A stretch of 64,000 nt of DNA from Tigriopus japonicus (lineage: Eukaryota; Arthropoda; Copepoda; Harpacticoida; Harpacticidae): the NCBI GenBank assembly GCA_010645155.1, contig JAAGOF010000251.1, forward strand, positions 726,105-790,104, given 5' to 3'. The stretch's first letter is position 1. Every line of letters starts with the position of its first letter. The notes beneath the pieces were generated by a model that was not told the DNA's origin, searched no databases, and saw only the letters and a program-made list of their open reading frames with translations. The translations under genes and the position numbers were made by a program. Shown piece by piece: positions 45,101 to 58,800 of the stretch.

Positions 45101-48100
45101 GTGAAATTTCATTGTTGGCTGCAAGGGCCATTTATCATCAGCGACTAGTTGAAACTTACCCAAACAAATGTATTCGTTGAAGGCCAATTTTTGAAAAACT
45201 TATAGTTTTCAGCATGTGGCCTCCTGCCTACGGTTTGCTTCTTCCAAATCATACTAAGGTGCTCAATGTAGTTGATTTTCTACAATTTGCAACCATTTAT
45301 TTGCACATTTGGCATTAAGAATTTGTCTTGCGTACTTTCGTATGTACCATGATCTTTGGCCATTAGCAGTTCCGAACAAGGCAGACAAAATGACGATTAT
45401 GACCTCTCTTTACTCCTCTAAGTTTTCCCCAGGCCAGGGAGTTCACGTTAAAACGGAATTCGATTTCACAATTATTGTAAATAAGTCTGGCCAAATAAAA
45501 CTTGGTTGATCATTTCGTCACACAATAAGAAGCGCTCAAGCCCTATTCCGTGCAAAAGGTTTCATTGGCCATATTATATTCTCTTGTGCTTCTTGATTTG
45601 TAGGGCATTTTTCAAGCGTCACGTGTTAGCCGCTATCGTTAGTACCAAGGTGACGTTTCTTTCCCATGAGATTTGTTAGGTAGAGCTAAGCAGATTTAAA
45701 TAGGTTGCGACGAGTCTGTTAGACTTATTCCGTCAATTTATATAGGGTTGCTGGTTTTGTCACGTGTTGTCTCTCAAACCTGTTTCCAGTGTTTAGAAAG
45801 ACGTCAGATAGTGTGATTTGGTTACTACTTTTTGTTGTTTCTGGAAATGTACTCTTTAACTGACGGACAAACAAGATTCTTTGAATTTAAGGTTTTTGTT
45901 TGTTCTTGGATTAATTGAATACATTAAAGTAAATTGTTTACACGCACTTTCCCAATCGTAAATTTCTGTCAAATCGGTGAGCAATAGGTAACCCAATAAC
46001 CTACTAATCCATTAACCTTTGAGTATGCGTTTTATTTCTCTTTCTACAAAATCCCAAGTTTTACGGATACCATTAATCGGTAATTAAGGCTTATTCAATG
46101 ATCAAAATAGTCAGTTTTTGGTCTTTCTATTTCTTTTGCCTTATTTTTAGACTTTTTGTGGCCCGTGTATCTTCTTAAGACTTGGACCATAAAAAAGAAG
46201 TAAGAAATCCGTGCAATTTGAGTATGATATTACAACAGCAATTTGAGATTAAATCTAAACACAGCCAGTTTTGCAATTTTCAGCGCCATTAGAGCAAATG
46301 TCAATGGTTGTGTATGTTAAGTGAAATTGCTTGTTGCACTTTCAGTTATTCATGCATGTTGCGCTTCTTAATTGAGGATAAGTAGTTGATCTTCAAATGT
46401 CGTACAGCAATAAATGCCAACAGCAGATTTCGTAATTTTTTGCCAAGAATTCGTCTCCATAGGCAAAATGTCTTAGATATCATCTTGGATCATTTACTCA
46501 GTATCGGACTTTAAGGCCTTTTTTGAACGAGTGGATAGTTAAAAAAGGAAGCCAGTTGCATAGGTTTAAATTATCCATCCATTATTTTTCGCCCTTTCAG
46601 AAGAAGTCATTTTAAGCGAGTCTTGTTCCTGCTGAGAAAAAGTTTATTTCCTCTTTTTCCACATTATCTTCGCTTTTGTGCCAAGTATTTTAAGATCGTA
46701 GCGGCCTCAATTTCTCTTCAAAAAGTTTGCTCCTAATCCAACCTGAAAGAAAAAAATCCTACCAAAGTCTTCTAAAAGCCTTGACGCAATTACATCAAAC
46801 TGCTTCACACTTGTAAACCATTGTTTTACAACAAAAGACTTTCAAAACCGCTTAGGTGCCGATATCATTTCCCAAAACACATCCTTTGTCGTCCTTGAAC
46901 TTGGCAGATAAGATTTTTTGCCCTACAGGCGTAATTTTTTCCCAGTCCCAGTATTTGGTGTACTACATCTCCCAAAGAACAGAGGGATCTATCCTTTGTC
47001 TCCTAAGTTCCCTATCTCGGTAACAGGGAGCCCAAAGATGGACTTCCTGGGAAAAGCCTGGAAATGTCTTTCAATTAAGATAAACGCCAATTCGGTCAAA
47101 CGCTCAAAGGTTCTTAGCAACTGCCAAAAAACAACAAGAGAAGCCTACCAAAGGAGAGAATTCCATCTAAGTAGTGAGTAAACTGGGTCTCAAGCTTTCT
47201 TGTGTTCTATAAAGTTCAGAGGTTCAATACTATCCGTGTCCTTTTGGTGAGTTTGAGGCAATATTGAACCTTGATATATTGTAAGATAGTTACGGAACCG
47301 TGTCCAAGGTTTGAGTAGGCAGTAGATTGAGGAGTGCAAAAAATGGTACAAGAACATTGAGTCCCTTCCACTTCACCTCTTCAATCTAGAGCAATAATAT
47401 ATTAATACAAAAACTCGCATTGCCACAAGGACGATCCATGAGAACACTTTCTCTGCCGACCTTTTTGCTATGATACTTTGTACTGCTGAGATAAAAGAGT
47501 CTAAGCAAATAATTCATTGCAGAGAGCGTGAGAAAAAATGGTTCATGTATAAGGTAATCCGCTTTTGGGTGGACAATATTACCAAATGATTCAGAATCGG
47601 CCTTACCTCTAACTTGACCTCTAGATTTTATTTCCAAGAAAGTAAACGGATGGGTTTCCCGTTCTCGCCTAGGCTCCTTTGCTTGTTCCATAGGGCTCTG
47701 AACGGCCAAAATCACATTTCATTCCCTTTGTCGTAATCGAAATGTATGGAAAAGGAGTCATCAATTGGTCTACTTATCTACCCGGCGAGTAATTTTATTT
47801 ATAAATGTACTGAAACCCCTAGCTGAAAACCGGTTAAGTAGATGCCAAACCCGACTTTGGCTCCAAAGGCTGACCAGGCCCTCAGCGGCTGCTTCAGGAA
47901 TAAGAAAAACTCGCTGTGTGGATAACTAGACCTATTTTTTTTGGGGGGGGGGGGCGAATTTTTCAATACCGCTACAAGGAATGGGATTCCCTGTAAAGAG
48001 AGTTAATCATTAGTATAGTTTCAATAATTAATGTTTATATGAAATTTGATCTACCAATGAGTTACTGTTGGCAGATCTATACAACCCTTGTACTCCTTTT

Positions 48101-51100
48101 CCGTACATTCTGATAACGACACCCTCTCACGATTCAGATTTAACTAGCCCTTGATTTCCCTTCGTCAACAATATCTTAATAGCTTCTTTTCACTTTATTG
48201 TCACGGTAACATGATCAGTAGAGCGAGGATTAAACAGTTTTAACTTTAAAACTTTAAAAACACTTTTTGGCTCATTTCTGCTAGAAAAAAAAACTTTTTT
48301 TGCATAATATAGAAATTTTAAGCAGAAAAAAACTTTTTTTTTACGTTTTTCAGACACAAAAAAACTTTTTTGGAAATTTCAATCCGACCTAAAAAAGGTT
48401 GTCATTTTTTTTAGGTGAATGAACGAGGACCAAAAGATTGTGATTTAAAAATCGAGAACAAAAAAATGTCGGCTAAAAAAATCCATAACAGATCAAATAT
48501 ATTTTGCCCTAGTAATTGGCAAATTTTTCCAACTTTGTTTCCGCCCTCTAATCATCAGTAAACAGACTTGCATAAAATTATACTGAAAAATCAATCTTGT
48601 TACTTTGTCTTGATATGGTCAAACAGTGTTTGAAAATCCCAAAAGTTGATCTTAGTGTGTACAAGAGATTGTGATGTTGTTAGGGTGGCCAAATAATCCT
48701 ATGGTTGGTATTTCAGGCAAGTATCAAGCCTCTTCATTAGTCAAACTTGGCAATCGCTTTGCTCCACTTTAAAATATCATGTAATACATTGCGCAGAAAG
48801 TAAAGTTCATTTATTAGATAATCCTTTGCCGGGTAGGGATGGGTTCGGATCGATCATGAGCTAGTTCAGTATCGGATCGGATCGGATCTGAGGTCGGCTC
48901 GTCGTGAAACACCAGAAACCGATCCGGAGTTGGAACCGACCTGGGAAGAGTCGACTCTTAAAATCTAGATAAATATCTTTTGGAAACTTAACTTTATCAT
49001 TTTCTCCCAAATTTTCCCTACTTTGTATTCAAGAAGATACTTGCTCTCTAATTTTTTTATGTTCCTTTTTCAAAATTGCTGTTGAGCTTAAAAATTGTGA
49101 TAGCAATTGAAGTGAGATTAGAAAATCTTATTTTAAGGCTCGATATGAGCCGGATCTAAAACTTTAATTTCGGTTCTGAACCAAACAGATCAGACCCGAA
49201 AAGCTGCCGAACCGATCTTGACCCGGAACCGAAAAATCTTGGCCCTACTGTTGTATGGACAAAAATAAACATTAAATACAAAATAATGTATTAGGTAATA
49301 CACAAAAATCATAAGGATAATGATGTGGAAAAATTCAATTTCATCACAGGTCTGCTGATTACATACTTTTATTCTCGGCTACTAAAACGTTAATCAAAGA
49401 TCATCTGTGATATTGCACTGTATTTCGTTCGAAACGCCAGCATGAAATTTTTTCTATTGTATACCTCTGTCTGGACCCTAAATGTCATTAAAAGCGACCA
49501 GTTACTGCATCCAGCCATAGATAGACCTCTATCCAGCCAAGGCTTATCCAAATTGGATGAGTCAGATTATCTATAACAACCGAGGGAATTAGGCGTCACA
49601 ACCTGCAACGGTCCAACTTTTGTTTGACCAAAACGACAACTTGTTCTACGAACTGCATGAAAATGATGAGTGATGGAGAGCTCTTGTTTAATCCCCCAGT
49701 CTTTGATCATTGGATTATGTTATTACTTTGTGCGTCTAGCTACTTCAAAAATCGAGTCGAATCGAAACGTATTCAACATGGAGGATTTGTCAGAATTGCA
49801 AGGTTATTCCACATTTTGTTTTGTCCTTGGGACAATGCATGGTTCTAAGGAATAAGATGCATAAACGCACAAAGTGAAAATAAAATTCTGTCGAAAACGA
49901 GGAGTACAAAGTACTTTAGATCAATATTTCAAACTCTCGGATATCCGATACTTCAGGAAACGTGACTTTACGAATTCAAAGGCTTCAATCCGTTCGACCT
50001 TTGCCTACGTAAACTTGCAAAAAGACTCTTGCACAAGCTTAAGAGTGGAATATGGTAAGGCTACGTAGAAGTCGACCCCTCTGACATTTATTGACGAAGT
50101 AGAGGGACCTTAAGCCTCGTTTGAGGGTCCCAGGTTTGGTTCATTCATCAAGTGTTGAATTTCAGGCACACCAAAAGTTTCCCCAGGAAAGAAAGTCTCT
50201 TCCACTTTTCCTTCTTCAAGTTTACGTGGAAAATGGCGCATCTTATGCAAAATATAAACTGCATGGCGGTAACCTTAAAAGCTGTTATGAAAGTGCTTCC
50301 AAGCAAGTCCCAACTTGTCACTCGAGGCTTTCAAGACCCGGGTTTTCTTATTGATAATCCATATTGTGACTAAAAGATGGAACACTCTCGGAATCCTAAT
50401 CTAGAGCTGGCGTCAAAAGAGTATTCGTTCCATCATTTGATGAAATTTTGGTGCGAATCGAAGACCATATGCACAACTTTTCAGTCACTCGAACTTGATC
50501 TTGAGATTTTGGTGTTGAAGATTTAGTTTGAAACAAGGCCCTTATTGAGTCTCTTCGGAAGGCAACTCTTGAATTGTTCCTCATCTCAAGGTTTGCAAAG
50601 TCGTTAAGGCCCTTGGTTCATTGAGCGTGGGGTCATTACCAATAATTCAAGGCAGTTTTGGTGGCTTCCAGCGTTTATGAGACGCCATTAACGCTAAGCA
50701 GGTGGGATGGGGAAAATTCAGGTTGCATTTATGTTAATGCTCTTTCACTCCTCATCCTATGAAATTGCCACCAAATTCTAGTTTTCTTTTGTGTTTGCAC
50801 CAACACACTCACACTTAAGGCAAGTGCAGTAATTGAAACCTTTCAGCCCTTCAAGTCCCAACTCCCAACGCAATATCCCATAGCTTTTCCATTTTAATTG
50901 GACCCAAAATGGGACTTAAATCTTGCCAAATGGCTGAAACTGTTTTGGCCATTTTTTGGCAACCAGGCCCCAATTGCTTGCAGAAAGAGGTTATCAATTA
51001 TCCTGAAAATCAAGACCCCCACTAAGACACATTGTTATTGTTGTTGCACTTTAAGTTTACTCAAATTGGTCAACCTTAAATTCTCCACGTGGAAAATATC

Positions 51101-51778
51101 AGTGTTGCTAGAAATTAGGAATATTCTAACTGCTCGTAACGTTCAAAGTGCCAATTTGACTTTTAGAGACTCATTTCAGACTAGATATGATGGTTGGAAA
51201 ATTGAAAGTGTGTTTAGTAAACATATTGGTAGGTGTTTGTGAATATTCACTAAATCACATCGACGCTCTGCTCAGTGTTGTAAAACTAGGGAATTTTGAG
51301 GGGGCCATTTTTGGGGGTTAGGAAATTGAAGAAGAAGCTAATTTTGGTTCTGGTCGAAAAAAAAAATAGTTTTTTTTCTCCTTTAAAAGAAATATTTATT
51401 GTTGAGAAGTTGGATTTTGGTCAAAAACAGCTTTCGACAATCTAAAAAGGTCTTGCTTGTTGCGGGAGCTTTCATCTAAGTTAACCCTGAATATGAACTT
51501 GTTCTTGGTGCCTTTCTACTTACGTTGATCTTCATGCCTTTGACTGGGAATATCTTCATGGGTGGAACCTCGTGAGGCATGTATCTGAAGAACTCGTGAC
51601 GTCCTTTGTACCACTTCACACTGTAGAGGCTGTCTCCTCCGAGGTTGTAGCTGCAGGTGAGGTCAGCCGTTTCGCCTTTTTGGAGGTACTCGGGGATGCG
51701 AACCGAAAGATTAGACAGACTATCAATCACTGGAACAAAGAATGAAACTAGGCTCAACGACAGAAAAGGATACATCAT
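42125..51778 (-). CDS. beat: Beaten-path (Beat) family two-Ig-domain protein
   Basis: Minus-strand exons: 51524-51729 or to 51778 (start of Ig1), 44420-44552 (end of Ig1), 42740-42873 (start of Ig2) and 42172-42516 approx (end of Ig2 and C-tail); every join keeps frame. Ig1 reads SVRIPEYLQKGETADLTC, then YSVKWYKGRHEFFRYMP, the Beat family signature, and TGTYLCEV; Ig2 has LAWYINGEP and LVTLKCLASISNFYW. Beat proteins are secreted or membrane-tethered axon-guidance factors that bind Sidestep-type receptors. The 5' end is uncertain: ATG 51778 gives a signal-peptide-like leader, but an acceptor (TTTGTTCCAG, exon from 51729) suggests a separate upstream signal exon. Two 3' ends are possible: stop at 42172, or splicing of a 53-nt intron (42172-42224) to a stop at 42125. 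The tail is Ser/Ala-rich with no clear membrane anchor. Which Beat paralogue is not determinable. Confidence 0.88.
47935..48092 (-). mobile_element. LINE 3' end, copy 5 (recent, 5' truncated)
   Basis: T(8)G(12)CGAATTTTTCAATACCGC then about 140 bases differing from copy 4 at only a few positions, stopping abruptly after CAACCCTTGTA. It sits in the large beat-like intron in the same orientation as that gene. Near identity to copy 4 indicates recent retrotransposition. Confidence 0.85.
48834..49248. mobile_element. Possible decayed hAT-like element
   Basis: Outer ends are TAGGG and CCCTA, with GGATCGGATCGG/GAACCGATC-type subterminal motifs inverted at the two sides. Flanking octamers do not match, so this is tentative. 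Confidence 0.35.
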
Positions 51779-54700
51779 ACCCAAGACAGGCCCACTTCAT
51801 CGGGGCCTCTCAAAGTTTTAGAGGTTTTGTGGTCACTTTATATTGTTGTAGGATTTATGATTATGAGGTGAATTCTGACACATAACAATTTCGTTCGTGG
51901 TTCGGGTGGCCTTTGAACATGAGAAAAATTATATGGGAGTATGTTTTCCAAAGTGCAAAGCAGTTAGCCTAGTTCCCAAGCAAATAGATGGTCCATTCAT
52001 GAATAGGGCCCTTTTTCGTGGATCATGTCAGGACTGTCAATTCTGATGATTTTCTACAAAAGGGGTGGACAATGATCGGTCCAAGACCCATTTAGGGGTT
52101 TCAAGGACAGATATGAAAACGCGTTCCAAGATTGGAGAGAAAGACCCGGGTCCAAGTTGGCTCTCTTTCTCTTATTGCAAAAGTCATAGAAGAAAGAGAG
52201 AGAGCGACTGAGTGACTGCATTTGCTCGGACATGTGGATAATCCCTGATAGGGTCCAATGCATTTCCTGGCCCATCAAACAGAACAAGGACGACTGTCAC
52301 ATTCTTATATTCTTTAGAGCGAGCGACGAAGCAAGCATCTAGTACGTTGTCTGTCTACGTCAATCTATGTAGTACAAGTGTACTACCAACTTGATACATG
52401 ACTACATTTGAAAGCACGTAATTTCATGCATTGGCCAGAATACGATAGGGAATGCTTCCGAAGGCCAAATTCCGTTCAAGCATGAAATCAGATTCATCAG
52501 CCAGAGGCCTAAGGTCATGCTAGGTTCGACCAAGATCATCATCGGACGGTATCGCTCATTGGTTCGAATATCTGATTGAAGGTTACCGTACCTTGCCAGA
52601 CCGGAAAACGAGTTTTATTCACAGAACACGTGCTAGTTCAGAAAACATTAATGTGTCTGAATGTTTTCTTGGCAATGGAATTTGTTCCATAAATGTTCCC
52701 ATCCAGAATGGTCAAGAAAAAGGAAAACTCCTTTCACTTATTGTCTATTCCGTCTCCTTTGTGTTTGACTAACTTTGCATGCAGTTCAGAAGTTAGTGGT
52801 CTAGACCTCCCAAATGGATTCGACAACTTTGCTGGGTCAAGCTTGACTTGTATGAAGTGTTTCCACCTCTTGTACCCTTGTCAGTCACTCCATCCCTAGA
52901 TTATCAATGGTCGTCCATGGAACACGGAGTCGCGTGTTCCCACCAAGAGATGAGAAATGGGAACAAAGGCCAGAGCTGTCCATTCAAAGGCCGCCATCGT
53001 TTGTATCCGTATTCTGGGACATGCTAGCTACTCACTCGTAGGGACTCAAGTCCACATCTGAAACTTTTGCTTCCGTTCGTTCTCAAAATTGAGAGCCTTA
53101 TTAAGAAACTGCTCCTTGGGTGGGTCTCCGTTTCCCAATGCACTTTCAAAACAATCAAGGGAGTTAGTTGTATATCCGATTTGGTGAAGACCCTTTTTAC
53201 GAGAAGACTCCCCTACCCAATAGGTAGTAGTTCTTCTCGACAATGGTCAACCTGAGCAGAGCTTAGGGATTAAGGGAGAGCACTCGAAAAATGGTCTTGG
53301 AAGTGAAGCTTTGACCTTCGGCCATTTTGAACTCCTGGGAGACGTTTTACCCATTGAAGACCGGGAACAACTTGGAACTTTTCTAACAGTCCAAGGTCTT
53401 TATATTCATTCTAAATGAAAGTTAGGCCTCACTTTCTGCACAAAGAGGCACTTCCAACGCTCAAGCAAAGCCGAAAAGCTCGTTTATTGCTCGGCGGGCA
53501 AAAAGTCCTATCTTCACGTAAATTTATCGAATGTAAAAGCCGGTAATAACAGCATCAGATATGGAATGAAGACCCTCTTTAATGTCGGTTCCTGGTTTCT
53601 GGTTGCTATGGCCAGTCCTTGCCACCAAAACAAACCGCAATGGCTTCGAAACAGGTTGAAGACACCAAAAGAGCATAGCACACAAGTTGAGAATGAAGGC
53701 CAGGGCTCTTTTATTGTTTGCCACACCAGGAACCAAGGCGAGACGTGGCCTTTTTTGTGGCTTATCTTAATTTCCGTTTTAGCGAAAAGTGGCCAAAATA
53801 ATTTTACGAACACGAGGTCCGAGCAACATGCAACCAACCTCTCTTTGGTGTATAAGATCAAGCGAGTGAATGAAGAGAAAAAAAAGAGACATGAATAAAT
53901 TAAAACAGAAAGCCATCCAACTCTATGAATGGCAGAAAAAATGGAACTCATTCTCCCAAGTTTTTATGCACGATCTTAGAACTACCGGATTTGAAGCATG
54001 GTTTTGCATTTTGCCAACACTAGAAAAAAACTTGGAGTATGATCCCTATCTCAATTCATAAACTTATCATCTTTATACTCAAAAAAGTTTTTCGGAGGGG
54101 AAACGATTTTGCCAGATTTTTGCAGCCATATAAATCATTTCCCCATTCATACTGGAGGGAGCTTTGACCAGAGGAAAAAAGGGCCCCTCATCTTTCAAAC
54201 TTTCTGTCGTGGAACCCTGCATTTTTTTGGACAATCAGAGCCCATTGTCAATGGTGGTGGTAGTGCAGGTCTTTTTGCATTGTGGTCGGACCCCGTTTTT
54301 GCACGTGTGATGCATATAACATCTCACCAATCAGAATTTTGACCCGTTACATGATGATTGCATCCTCGAGACCTTGAAAAACGGAGCGACAAAGGGAGCT
54401 TTAAAGGTCGTTAGGTGCTCATAAAGTTGGTAATCTTGGCACTTTTCGAGTTAGCCAGGCAATTAAAGACCTTTTTCATCTAGATTACGGCTTGTACTTT
54501 TTTTGCAAACATATTTGAGATAAGAGTTTTTTAAGACTTCCACTAAGAGATGTCTCAAATCATAAAAACTCTGCTAATCTTAATACTAGTGAGCAAGTCT
54601 CTGGAAAATCCGAGGATTAAGGTTAAAACTCACTTTAGAAAAAGATAAAAAGGGAAGGAAAAAAGGCATCACCAAAACATGGAACAACTCGAGATTGGCC

Positions 54701-55509
54701 AACGCGTTCCACCCGTTTTGGAACATTTCACAGACCAATCGGTTGACTGCTCAAAGGGCATTTTCAACCCCAAGAAAAGCCATTCAAAAAGATTACCCAA
54801 TAACTAGAAATGACCTAAATCACAATATTATGCTCAAATGTGTCCTCGAGTCGTTCTTCCTGTCCTTAAAGGGGTAACTTTTCCTACAACCCAAAGTGTT
54901 GGGTGCTTGTCTTCTCTAAAAAAAAAGTGGGGCAATATCTGCCGAAATGATGGAACACACCAGCATCCGGAACTGGCATTCGAGAGATATGGAACAATTT
55001 GGTGGACCCAAGAGGGGACCAACATGGAAATCCGACCATTTCCAATTGTGTTGTCAAAAAGCCGCGTTGCACACTGATTTTGAAATTGAAGGGGAACAAA
55101 ATTAGCGGCAAGCACAACTATAATTGGATTTTTAAAGCACAAAATATGTCTTTTTCTGTTCCTAATCCAGGCCGAATGTGATTCAAGTTGGTATTGGACT
55201 TGGAAATAGAAACGTTGATCCTATTCTGGAAATAAAAGAATTTTCTCTCTGTGGTTGGTGTCGACCACAAGATCGAGGCCAAGAAAGAGTATTCATAAGG
55301 CTTTTCCCGAGCATTACATGCCTGTTGTGAGCATGAGAGGAGACACATGACCGGATGGCAGAGGAAACTTTTTATGACGGATGATGTCTACCTAAGTTTT
55401 GTGCAATGTTTTGTTTTTGCACTAACGGTGCTCGACCACCACAGATATGGCTTCCATACTAGATAAGAATTGGTATTGCTTATTTTTGACAAGTATTTAA
55501 TATTCTATG
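51779..55509. other. Non-coding stretch, probably 5' flank or intron of the beat-like gene
   Basis: Open frames on both strands around 53514-53951 overlap each other and lack conserved motifs. If the beat-like signal peptide has its own exon it lies here or further right. Confidence 0.35.
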
Positions 55510-55517
55510 GGAGAATT

Positions 55518-55851
55518 TAGTGATGGACCGAAAGGGCTCATAACCGAAACCAAAAATTTCGGCCGAAAGAGGGCTTAATCGAAACCGAAACCGAAAGCAG
55601 CTGACTACAAAATTGTGTAAATGCAAAATCCACCTTAAAAATTAAATTGCTCATGTGTTCGATGTTGGGTAGTGCGTAGATTTTGAAAAATCGGGATACT
55701 TGAATTTCAGTGGTTTTTGGACGAATTTTTTTTCGATTTTGTTGTCAAACTCCGTCCTTTATAGTGCATGTCTGCTTTCGGTTTCGGTAGCATAACCGAA
55801 ACCGAAACCGAAACCGAAATTTCGGGCGTAAGGGCTTTCGGTCCATCACTA
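55518..55851. mobile_element. 334-bp hAT-type MITE with 8-bp target duplication
   Basis: Perfect flanking duplicates GGAGAATT at 55510-55517 and 55852-55859. Ends are inverted repeats beginning TAGTGATGGACCGAAAG. The subterminal regions carry (ACCGAA)n runs, inverted at the two ends. Length, TIR start and 8-bp duplication fit hAT. No coding capacity. Confidence 0.85.
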
Positions 55852-55859
55852 GGAGAATT

Positions 55860-58800
55860 CATTTTTCTACAATTGTTATTGCCTTATACTATTGTTTTAC
55901 TTTTGATAATGTTAGCTGCGGAAGATTTTTCAACATTACAATACAAGGGAAGCTACCTTAATTTTAATTCAAGAAACAGGAAAATTATCAAAAATGATGT
56001 TAAACTAATAAAGATTGCAAGTAATATTGCAACTCACGGTCATGTTAGGTCGTACAAAAGTGCTAAATATTTAAATGTATGTTTTTTTAAAGTCATTCTA
56101 AAATGAAATGTCAAAAAGTAAAAGCGTTAAATAGGCCATGAAATTGTAATATCACAGATGAGTTGACTAGAGTTTTTTCCATGAGAAATTAATATAAAAC
56201 TCTTGAACATAGAACTGACAAAGCAGGATTATTGAAAATTTGTCAACAGGGTTATTTATGTTCCTGTCTCAACTCAAAATGGAACATTTTTTGGGATGTA
56301 GTGAGGAAACGATTGATATTTTTTCTCATTCCATTCCTTTCATCTCATTCTATCAGATGTTTGAGTGATATGGACGAGCAAATCATAAAAATCCTATTTG
56401 CAATCTTAGGATCGGTCTTTTCAATATTGCTTTGGTTATTGCATCTTTGTAACTTTTGTGTTGTTTAAGGTATAACATAAGGGAGTAGATTAAAAATGGA
56501 TTGTGGTTGAGACTGAATATATAAAGAGTGGGAAGGCTACAAAAAAGGTTGAGGGTGGCAACAAAATAAATGATTATCATTGTTGGAAACCTATGTAACC
56601 TTTTTCGCACCTTTCATTTCAGGACACTGCTCAAAAATGTTTAATCATGAAATTCAGCAAATACGATGCTATTTAAACATGTCATTTTAACCGATATTTT
56701 CTATATTTCAAGTAAAATTGACTTCCCCCTCTTTTTAACAATGCGAAATTGGAGATACTGAAGATCAATCATTAGAATCAGTTTCAACGATTTGAACCTG
56801 TATTTTCGCTCTTTGACGTCAATGCCATTCATTTTTTTGTTGTTATTTTTAGAACTCTCGCAACAAAGGGCGGAATAAAACATTGGGAAAAACTTGAAAA
56901 TAAAATCGCATACAACAAATGCGGAGAATTTTTTGTTCTCTCAGTTTCATTTCTATGAATGCGACACAATGTAGTATCCCTTTTTCAAGAACTTTTGCGT
57001 CCATCGAATGCTCTCTTTCTCCTTTTACAATGTTCCATCTAAAGGGTGTGGATCATAAAAGTTTGATGCATTTGCAAGGGTATCTCATAAATAAAGCTAC
57101 TACAAACAGCCAGCTCAATTCTTTCTCTGCCCAAAAGTCTTGGAATTCATTCCCTCAGGTTTGCAGATTTAATTACACAAGGCAAACTTACCCTGAAGAA
57201 GCGCTGTCAAGACCAGGTAAACTTTATGGTGTATGGACCCCATTTTGGCGCACTCTTAGGGCACTCTCGCCAAAAAACGATGAAGCCAACGTGAAGTAAT
57301 CAAAAGGATTGTGTCTTTGCACTTGGCAAAACACGAATCAGGTGATGTAATGGAATTAGACACAAGAAGAAGAGGTCTCTTCGGGTTGTTTTTTCATCCA
57401 AGTTCTCGCTAGTTTCTGAGCTTCTTTGCCTTTTGATTGAGAAGAATCGTCTGGAACTCTCTCGCTCGATCTAGGAACCCCGTTCCTCTTGGATGAAATA
57501 TAAAAGGGCTACAGTCAACAACAGACTTCTAGCGGAAGTGTTTGAAAAAAAGCTTCTTTATCAGTTTTTCTATCTATCTTTTTTTCGCTCGTCCGTGGGA
57601 GGAACGTGCTTGAAAGTCCACGCGATATGAATTACCAGCGCCAAGAGTTTGCTTTCCTTCAGTTCTGGTGTTAGAGCATGTAATAATTTGCTTTCATCGC
57701 CATTCCATCCATCATGGAGAAGGCTTCACCAACAAATATGCTTGTATGCAGAAAGTCTTGAGAAAACAAGTGCTATGGAACTTTATTCACTCGTTGGCGC
57801 ACTTTCCGTTCTTCACGAGCGGCCTTGAAGATTGAATTTTCTTGAGTTTTCTTGGGTCTTGAAAGGTCAGAATGTGTGATGATGAAGGAACGAAGGCCAA
57901 CCAAAGGCAACCATTATGTTTGGTTCGTTAAGTGGAGAGGACGTTGAAGAAATGGAAATCGGGGACAGTTGGAACGGAAATCCACCAATCAATGATGTTC
58001 CAAAGGCTCTTTAAACCTGTAAAAAAGAGGAGAAGAAGGCTCTTTAAAATATTCTTCATGAGATCATTCTTCACTTTTCCTCAGAAGGAAACTTCTTAGC
58101 ATGTGATAATATTCAAAGACATGACAAGTGGATCATTCGCATTCCTTTGTTCTTTATAAAGGATGTGAAAAGGGGGATAAAGGCCGACTGGATTGCTATT
58201 ATGGGATGGTTTCTCTCTTTCGATAGGTCTGGCTTACGGGAGCAGCCATCACTCAAGTTAAATCCAATCAAGAGCATGTCTGGGAAATTTGAGTCAGCCT
58301 TCTGCATTCCCAAAGTCCAAGTCTGACATGTGACAAAGAAATGAAGCTGTTCCTCTTTGACCAAATGGAACGCGTTTATGCCAGTTCTCAAGCTTTTAAC
58401 TTTGCGGCCTTCCAAATTTCCCTCTTTTTCATTTCCTTCAACACAGTACAATCCAGACAGATAATTTGTATGTGGGGAATGGGCCTTGACGAGCGAGTCA
58501 GGTCTTTGGGATCTTGCCCAAAAAGTTTGCCCGAGATCTATCTAAATTGAATGAGGAGAATACAAAACCACCCAAGGTTCATGTGGAAAATCCATCCTTG
58601 GCTGGAGGCACTCTGAAACGCCAATTTCGTTTTAATAACATGACATTATCTTTCTCACAGACTTTTTTGGCTTGAAGGAAGAAGGTGTCATAATGATGAC
58701 GCGAGGGCTTTGACATCAAAAGTTTTCTCATTAGTTGGTGGCGAGCTTGTCAGCACAGGAGAAGGAAGAAAAAGTGTTAACCTTCTTGGATCAAACGACT

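Larger units (their letters stand above)
44553..51523. other. 7-kb first recognised intron of the beat-like gene
   Basis: Contains LINE copy 5 and a possible decayed hAT element. No nested gene recognised on either strand. Confidence 0.5.

Noticed and set aside
52520..52575. GGTTCGA motifs resembling tRNA B boxes
   Set aside because: The bases after GGTTCGA do not fit the B box and no cloverleaf or A box could be placed; no tRNA gene was found anywhere in the window.
53514..53951. 145-codon minus-strand and 110-codon plus-strand open frames over the same DNA
   Set aside because: Mutually overlapping, no start context, no conserved motifs; consistent with chance open frames.
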